Under the pieces are notes generated by a model. That model was not told where the DNA came from, made no database searches, and was given only the letters and a program-made list of their open reading frames with translations. A DNA stretch of 9,811 bases. Origin: an uncultured Eubacteriales bacterium. GTDB lineage: Bacteria; Bacillota; Clostridia; TANB77; CAG-508. The position numbers and the translations under genes were made by a program. The DNA is taken from NCBI GenBank assembly GCA_902760765.1, contig CACWHO010000014.1, positions 6,374-16,184 on the forward strand, read 5' to 3'. Positions 6,098 to 9,811 of this stretch are shown here, in pieces. Positions within the stretch are counted from its first letter, which is position 1, and each line of letters starts with the position of its first letter.

Positions 6098-7813
6098 TTA
6101 TGTATTTTTAAGAATTTTTTTCATTTCTTCGTTTCTCTTAACTTTTTTTGTTGTCGTTTTTATTAGTTCTTCGTCTGTTAATATTAAATTTTTAATATGT
6201 TTATATTTTGGGAATTTAGTATTTAATTCTTTTATATTATTCCAAACAAAATCTCTTATTTCATCTTTTGAATTTAGATTATATTTTTCATTTAATACTT
6301 TTTCATCATATACAACTTTTACAGAAAGTTTGATATTATTAGAGTCTTCTGGTAATCCAAATACCATATTTTCTTTTACAAAATCAAATCTATTTATTAA
6401 TGTTTCTAATTCTTCAGGAAAGACTTTTTTTCCATTTTTTAATACAATCATATTTTTACTTCTTCCATTTATAACTAGAAAACCATCTTTATCAATATAT
6501 CCTAAATCTCCTGTATAAAACCATCCTTTCTTTAAAACACTATCTGTTTCTTCTTGCATATCATAATAGCCAAGCATTACATTTTGTCCTTTTACTCTGA
6601 TTTCACCAATTCCGTTATCATCTTTATTTATTATTTCTACTGTTTCATTTATTAAAGGCATACCAACTGTACCATTTTTTTGATTTTTTCTACTTTCAAC
6701 CGCTACGACTGGTGCTGTTTCTGTTAAGCCATATCCTTGTAAAGTAATAATTCCAAAATCATTAAAAGCCTTTAAAATCTTTTTATCAGCTGGAGCTCCC
6801 CCACTTATAACTAATCGTAAATGCCCACCAACACCATCAATAACTTGTTTAAAATTTAGCCTTCTTAAAGGCAATCCAATTTTCAAAAAATTGCAAATTT
6901 TTAATGCAGTTTCAACTTGCTTTAATTTTCCTTTTTTCTCTATTTCTTTTTTTACAGCTTTATATATTGATTCATTAAGAACTGGTACTCCAACAAAAAT
7001 ACTTACTTCATATTCTTTTAAATTTTTCTTAATATATCTTAATCCATCTGGAAAAACAGTCCTAACGCCAGATGCCATTGCCATTATCAATATTGTTGAA
7101 CCAAATATATGATGAAATGGTAAAAATGCAATATTTGTATCTGTTGGTCTTATATCTTCTACACATCTCATTCCATAAACATCTGCTGCAATATTTCTTT
7201 GTGATAACATTACAGCTTTTGATTTTGAAGTTGTTCCAGATGTAAATAAAAGTATTCCCATCTTATTTTCATCAATTTTACAATTTATATACTCATTATT
7301 TCCACCTTTTATTAGTTCTTCTCCAATTTTTATTAAATTTTGAATTTCATCAAATTTTATAAAATGTTTTATATTAGTCTTATTATTTTTCTTAATCTCT
7401 TCAATTTTTTCAATTTGGTTTGCATCATATACTATTGCATCCGCTTCACTTCTAATAAGTGAATTTTCTAACTCTTCTACTTGCAAGTCTTTATCAAGTG
7501 GTACAGAAACAATCCCCCCAAGTAAATTTGCCAAATGTGTTAATACCCACTCATATCTGTTTTTTCCCATAATTGCAATTCTATTATCTTTTAAGCCTAA
7601 TGAATAAAATGCTGTTCCTAATTTATTAATATCATCTAAAAATCTTTTGTAACTTACATTTTCATAGTAAAATTCCTTTTCATTATTTTCATCAAAGTGT
7701 TTAATTACAAATGCTGTTTTTTCATTATATCTTTCAGCACAATAATAAATGATTTCTTTTATGTCTTTAAAATCTGTTATACCTTTATATATAATTCTAT
7801 TTTTACTTGACAT
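6098..7813 (-). CDS. AMP-forming acyl-CoA (or acyl-ACP) synthetase
   Basis: A 571-residue member of the ANL adenylate-forming superfamily, close to long-chain fatty acid-CoA ligases. It activates a carboxylic acid with ATP to an acyl-adenylate and passes it to a thiol. The phosphate-binding loop FTSGTTSKSKA is at 190-200, YGLTE at 361-365, TGDLGYIDKDGFLVINGR at 434-451, and the hinge and C-terminal domain follow. The catalytic-lysine block is KTTTKKVKR at 552-560, with a lysine where most members have glycine before the catalytic Lys557. Chain length and acceptor (CoA or ACP) cannot be told; no ACP gene is in the window. The start follows AGGGGGA. It lies just upstream of the lipid operon and probably supplies its acyl groups. 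Confidence 0.93.
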   Translation of the reverse strand: MSSKNRIIYKGITDFKDIKEIIYYCAERYNEKTAFVIKHFDENNEKEFYYENVSYKRFLDDINKLGTAFYSLGLKDNRIAIMGKNRYEWVLTHLANLLGGIVSVPLDKDLQVEELENSLIRSEADAIVYDANQIEKIEEIKKNNKTNIKHFIKFDEIQNLIKIGEELIKGGNNEYINCKIDENKMGILLFTSGTTSKSKAVMLSQRNIAADVYGMRCVEDIRPTDTNIAFLPFHHIFGSTILIMAMASGVRTVFPDGLRYIKKNLKEYEVSIFVGVPVLNESIYKAVKKEIEKKGKLKQVETALKICNFLKIGLPLRRLNFKQVIDGVGGHLRLVISGGAPADKKILKAFNDFGIITLQGYGLTETAPVVAVESRKNQKNGTVGMPLINETVEIINKDDNGIGEIRVKGQNVMLGYYDMQEETDSVLKKGWFYTGDLGYIDKDGFLVINGRSKNMIVLKNGKKVFPEELETLINRFDFVKENMVFGLPEDSNNIKLSVKVVYDEKVLNEKYNLNSKDEIRDFVWNNIKELNTKFPKYKHIKNLILTDEELIKTTTKKVKRNEEMKKILKNT

Positions 7814-7864
7814 TTCAAATCCCCCTAATTTTCTTTTAAGATTATTTGTTTTAACGTTTTTTAT

Positions 7865-7893
7865 AGTTTATATTATTCGTTTTTGACTGTCAA
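7865..7893 (-). promoter_or_regulatory. Candidate promoter of the acyl-CoA synthetase gene
   Basis: The minus strand has a perfect -35 TTGACA (7893-7888). The best -10 choices are TAAACT after 17 bases (7870-7865) or the closer match TATAAA after only 15 (7872-7867). The -35 lies in an 11-base palindrome, TTGACTGTCAA (7883-7893), which could be an operator or chance. The leader would be about 45-50 bases. Confidence 0.5.
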
Positions 7894-7965
7894 GATACTG
7901 ACTTTTTAGTACAAATTTGAAATGCTCAAATAAAAAAAACACCTTTTAAATTTTCTATTATTAAA

Positions 7966-8742
7966 TCATAATTTTTTTGGAATAAAATTGCTTGCAAATC
8001 TATTTTTCTCTCTATTTTTTACATAAGCATATCCTATACAACTAAAAACAAATGCACCTATTAAATTTACAAATAAATCCTTCATAGTATCATCTAAACC
8101 AATATCTAAATATCCGCCATTTATTGTTATTTCTTTTCCGTCTTTTGTCTTTATTGTTGTTGATTCAATATCATATATCTTTACTGGTTTATTTTCTTTT
8201 TTCTCATTTAAAGCAACAGAAGAAATTGATTTTACAATTGTATCTTTTTGCATATCAGTTTTTACCACTTGGTCACATGTAAATTCATAAAATTCCCAAA
8301 CAACACCTACTGTCATTGAAAAGCAAAACGCAACAATTGCAACATATAATGGTGATAGATTAATACGTTTACTATTTTGGTTAAATAAATCTACAAGAGA
8401 AAAACCAATTCCTGCACATATAAATCCATTTAATGTATGCAAAATTGTATCCCAAAATGGTATTTTTTCATAAAAGTTATTTATTTCACCTAAAATAGCT
8501 GATGCAAATATAAAAATATATACTATTGACTCAAGTACATTTGGTAATTCTATCTTGTATTTATCTTCAATTAGTTTAGGTAATGTAAAAAGTAAAAGTG
8601 TTACTACGCAAAGGAATGCATTTCCCCACTCCCTTAAAAATAACTGAATTATTAGTGATACAATTACTAATATTCGCAAAACTAAATTTATTGTAATTCT
8701 TACTTTTTCTTTTGTTTGTGTGTTGTTTTTTTGATTATTCAT
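7966..8742 (-). CDS. YjdF-family (DUF2238) integral membrane protein
   Basis: A 258-residue protein with about six hydrophobic helices and the polar motifs of the YjdF/DUF2238 family: WDTILH at 97-102, WEFYEFTCD at 149-157, and DDTMKDLFVNLIGA at 217-230. The conserved Asp, His and Glu residues lie at helix ends and may form a polar or metal site, but the family's function is not known. Between the second and third motifs, residues about 158-215 form a long polar segment (KKENKPVKIYDIE.., KTKDGKEITINGG) that looks like a small soluble loop. The start follows AGGAGAAATCG. It has its own promoter, so a link with the lipid genes downstream is possible but unproven. No clear terminator separates it from the synthetase gene; only a weak AT stem and eight T follow its stop. 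Confidence 0.82.
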   Translation of the reverse strand: MNNQKNNTQTKEKVRITINLVLRILVIVSLIIQLFLREWGNAFLCVVTLLLFTLPKLIEDKYKIELPNVLESIVYIFIFASAILGEINNFYEKIPFWDTILHTLNGFICAGIGFSLVDLFNQNSKRINLSPLYVAIVAFCFSMTVGVVWEFYEFTCDQVVKTDMQKDTIVKSISSVALNEKKENKPVKIYDIESTTIKTKDGKEITINGGYLDIGLDDTMKDLFVNLIGAFVFSCIGYAYVKNREKNRFASNFIPKKL

Positions 8743-8813
8743 CGATTTCTCCTAATATAAAAAATTTTTGTACATATTATTTTATTTTTTTGTTTTGCAT
8801 TTGTATATTCCAT

Positions 8814-8843
8814 ATTATATTACATTTTATTGTGTTTTAGCAA
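8814..8843 (-). promoter_or_regulatory. Promoter of the YjdF-family gene
   Basis: TTGCTA (8843-8838), 18 bases and a perfect TATAAT (8819-8814) on the minus strand make a good sigma-A promoter. It leaves a leader of about 65 bases before the ATG at 8742. It lies just past the terminator of the preceding gene. Confidence 0.6.
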
Positions 8844-8853
8844 TATCTGATAC

Positions 8854-8888
8854 AAAAAAAGAGGAGAAAATTTTTTCTCCTCCTTTTT
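8854..8888 (-). terminator. Strong intrinsic terminator after the VanW-domain gene
   Basis: GAGGAGAAAA (8861-8870) pairs with TTTTCTCCTC (8873-8882), flanked by seven A on the left and five T on the right. On the minus strand the GC-containing stem is followed by seven T, starting five bases after the VanW-gene stop codon. It would also work, less well, on the plus strand. Confidence 0.9.
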
Positions 8889-8892
8889 AAGA

Positions 8893-9570
8893 TTATTCGG
8901 AAATTTGATAAAGTTCGGCAACCACATTTCCATTTTCTTCATGAATTTTGATTTTTATCGGATAGTCTTTTGTGTTTATAAAAACAAAGTTCTTCCGATT
9001 TTTTTCTTTGTTGGACCATGCAACTGTTGCATCCATGCCTTTAGCAGCATATGACGACTGCAACGAATGGTGGTGAAGCTCTGTAGGGACTATATCAACC
9101 TGATAAATCAAATTATACACAGCGGTAGCAACCTGACATATCCCTCCGCCATATCCCATAGCAGATTTCTTGTTGATAATCACAGGTGCTTTCTTATACC
9201 CATTTTCCTTGCTGGCCTCACCAACAATTTCAAACCAATTAAATTCTTGGTTTGGTTGTAAAACTAATCCATCAATTTTAGAACATGCCAAAGACATATT
9301 GTAATCTCTGTCTTCTGATGATTCATGTTTTACAATACATGAAGAAATTAAAATTTCCTGAACTTTTTCTGTTGGTGTAGTATTGGTTACTGTTGTTTCA
9401 ACATCGCCCTTCTCTACATCTTCTGTTTCTATATTTTCTTCAAATGTTTCTTTTTCACTATTTTTGGGTGCAACCACATAAATATTGTAAAAAGAAAAAA
9501 TCAAGATAAATATTAAGAAACAAATAAAAGCAAAATTTAAAAACCCTTCATTCCGATTATCTCTTTTCAT
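8893..9570 (-). CDS. Membrane-anchored VanW-domain protein
   Basis: A 225-residue protein with a short basic N-terminus, one membrane helix at about 10-33 acting as an uncleaved anchor, an acidic and threonine-rich linker at 38-70, and a VanW domain at about 72-222. VanW landmarks are NWFEIVGEASKENGYKKAPV at 111-130, GYGGGICQVATAVYN at 139-153, ELHHHS at 164-169 and GMDATVAW at 178-185. The anchor and orientation place the domain outside the cell. VanW is named for vancomycin-resistance clusters, but the domain is widespread in Clostridia and its biochemical role is unsettled. No vanHAX-type genes are present here, so resistance should not be assumed. The start has an ideal AAGGAGG site. Its domain-coding part is visibly less AT-rich than the neighbouring genes. 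Confidence 0.93.
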   Translation of the reverse strand: MKRDNRNEGFLNFAFICFLIFILIFSFYNIYVVAPKNSEKETFEENIETEDVEKGDVETTVTNTTPTEKVQEILISSCIVKHESSEDRDYNMSLACSKIDGLVLQPNQEFNWFEIVGEASKENGYKKAPVIINKKSAMGYGGGICQVATAVYNLIYQVDIVPTELHHHSLQSSYAAKGMDATVAWSNKEKNRKNFVFINTKDYPIKIKIHEENGNVVAELYQISE

Positions 9571-9615
9571 TCCTTGTCCTCCTTATTAGAACAAATAATT
9601 AATGAATACTTTTAT

Positions 9616-9645
9616 ATTATACCACAAAATTAGGTATTATGTAAA
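9616..9645 (-). promoter_or_regulatory. Promoter of the VanW-domain gene
   Basis: TTTACA (9645-9640), an 18-base spacer and TATAAT (9621-9616), with TGG directly before the -10, form a sigma-A promoter with an extended -10. Transcription would begin near 9609, about 40 bases before the ATG. Confidence 0.75.
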
Positions 9646-9728
9646 TATAAAAAATATATATTTTTTCCTAATTTATGTAAGCTTCTTAGATTTTATCATA
9701 AAAATTTTATAGTAATATCTTAATTATC

Positions 9729-9763
9729 AAAAAAATCAACCAGATTTTCTCTGATTGATTTTT
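9729..9763. terminator. Intrinsic terminator, usable in both directions
   Basis: AAAAATCAACCAGA (9731-9744) and TCTGATTGATTTTT (9750-9763) pair with one C-A mismatch around a five-base loop. The minus strand leaves through seven T, the plus strand through five. It follows the partial gene at the right edge by about 15 bases and probably ends its transcript. Confidence 0.75.
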
Positions 9764-9778
9764 ATATCTCATCTATTC

Positions 9779-9811
9779 TTAAAAAGTTCGAACAGATTCG
9801 TCGTTGGTGCG
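9779..9811 (-). CDS. 3' end of an unidentified gene, cut by the window edge
   Basis: Reading the minus strand from the last base gives RTNDESVRTF followed by TAA. A hairpin terminator follows at once, which supports this being the true end of a gene. The codons are richer in G and C than most of the window. Ten residues are too few to name a family. Confidence 0.4.
   Translation of the reverse strand, partial: RTNDESVRTF

Noticed and set aside
7906..7922. TTAGTAC half-site resembling the FapR lipid-regulator operator
   Set aside because: The second half (TACTAA) is missing, so the 17-base palindrome is not formed.
8893..9570. Vancomycin-resistance gene cluster
   Set aside because: Only a VanW domain is present; no ligase, dehydrogenase, dipeptidase or two-component genes accompany it, and VanW domains are common in Clostridia without resistance.
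9779..9811. A GTTCGAA string on the minus strand, as in a tRNA T-arm
   Set aside because: No matching acceptor or anticodon stems and no CCA end nearby; the same bases read as the end of a coding frame followed by a terminator.

Overview
The window is very AT-rich, with short Shine-Dalgarno-led genes (AGGAGG-type) and canonical sigma-A promoters. It carries a short SpoVM-like gene. Together these point to a spore-forming member of the Bacillota, most likely class Clostridia (gut-type, low GC). The genus cannot be read from the sequence.

Layout. (1) Bases 1-437 hold two tiny genes on the minus strand: a 50-residue two-helix membrane protein, then a 24-residue homologue of the spore-coat anchor SpoVM. 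They are followed by a long palindromic element. (2) nth (endonuclease III) runs divergently on the plus strand from a TTG start at 616. (3) A 189-bp nested palindrome lies between the convergent ends of nth and the next gene and could stop transcription from both sides. (4) Bases 1440-7813, all on the minus strand, encode a lipid or glycolipid set. In transcription order: an acyl-CoA/acyl-ACP synthetase, a flippase-like LPG_synthase_TM protein, a GT8 glycosyltransferase, a fused GT8-acyltransferase, and a second divergent acyltransferase. (5) Next come a YjdF/DUF2238 membrane protein and a single-pass VanW-domain protein, each with its own promoter. (6) The right edge holds a hairpin terminator and the last codons of an unidentified gene.

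The five genes in 1440-7813 plausibly work together. The synthetase would activate a fatty acid, the two PlsC-type domains would transfer acyl chains, the two GT8 domains would add sugars, and the polytopic protein could move or organise the lipid product. This is inference from family membership and gene order. A hairpin plus a near-perfect sigma-A promoter between the synthetase and the other four suggests two transcription units. The most unusual single gene is the GT8-PlsC fusion at 2277-4070. The most easily missed genes are the two at 181-437.
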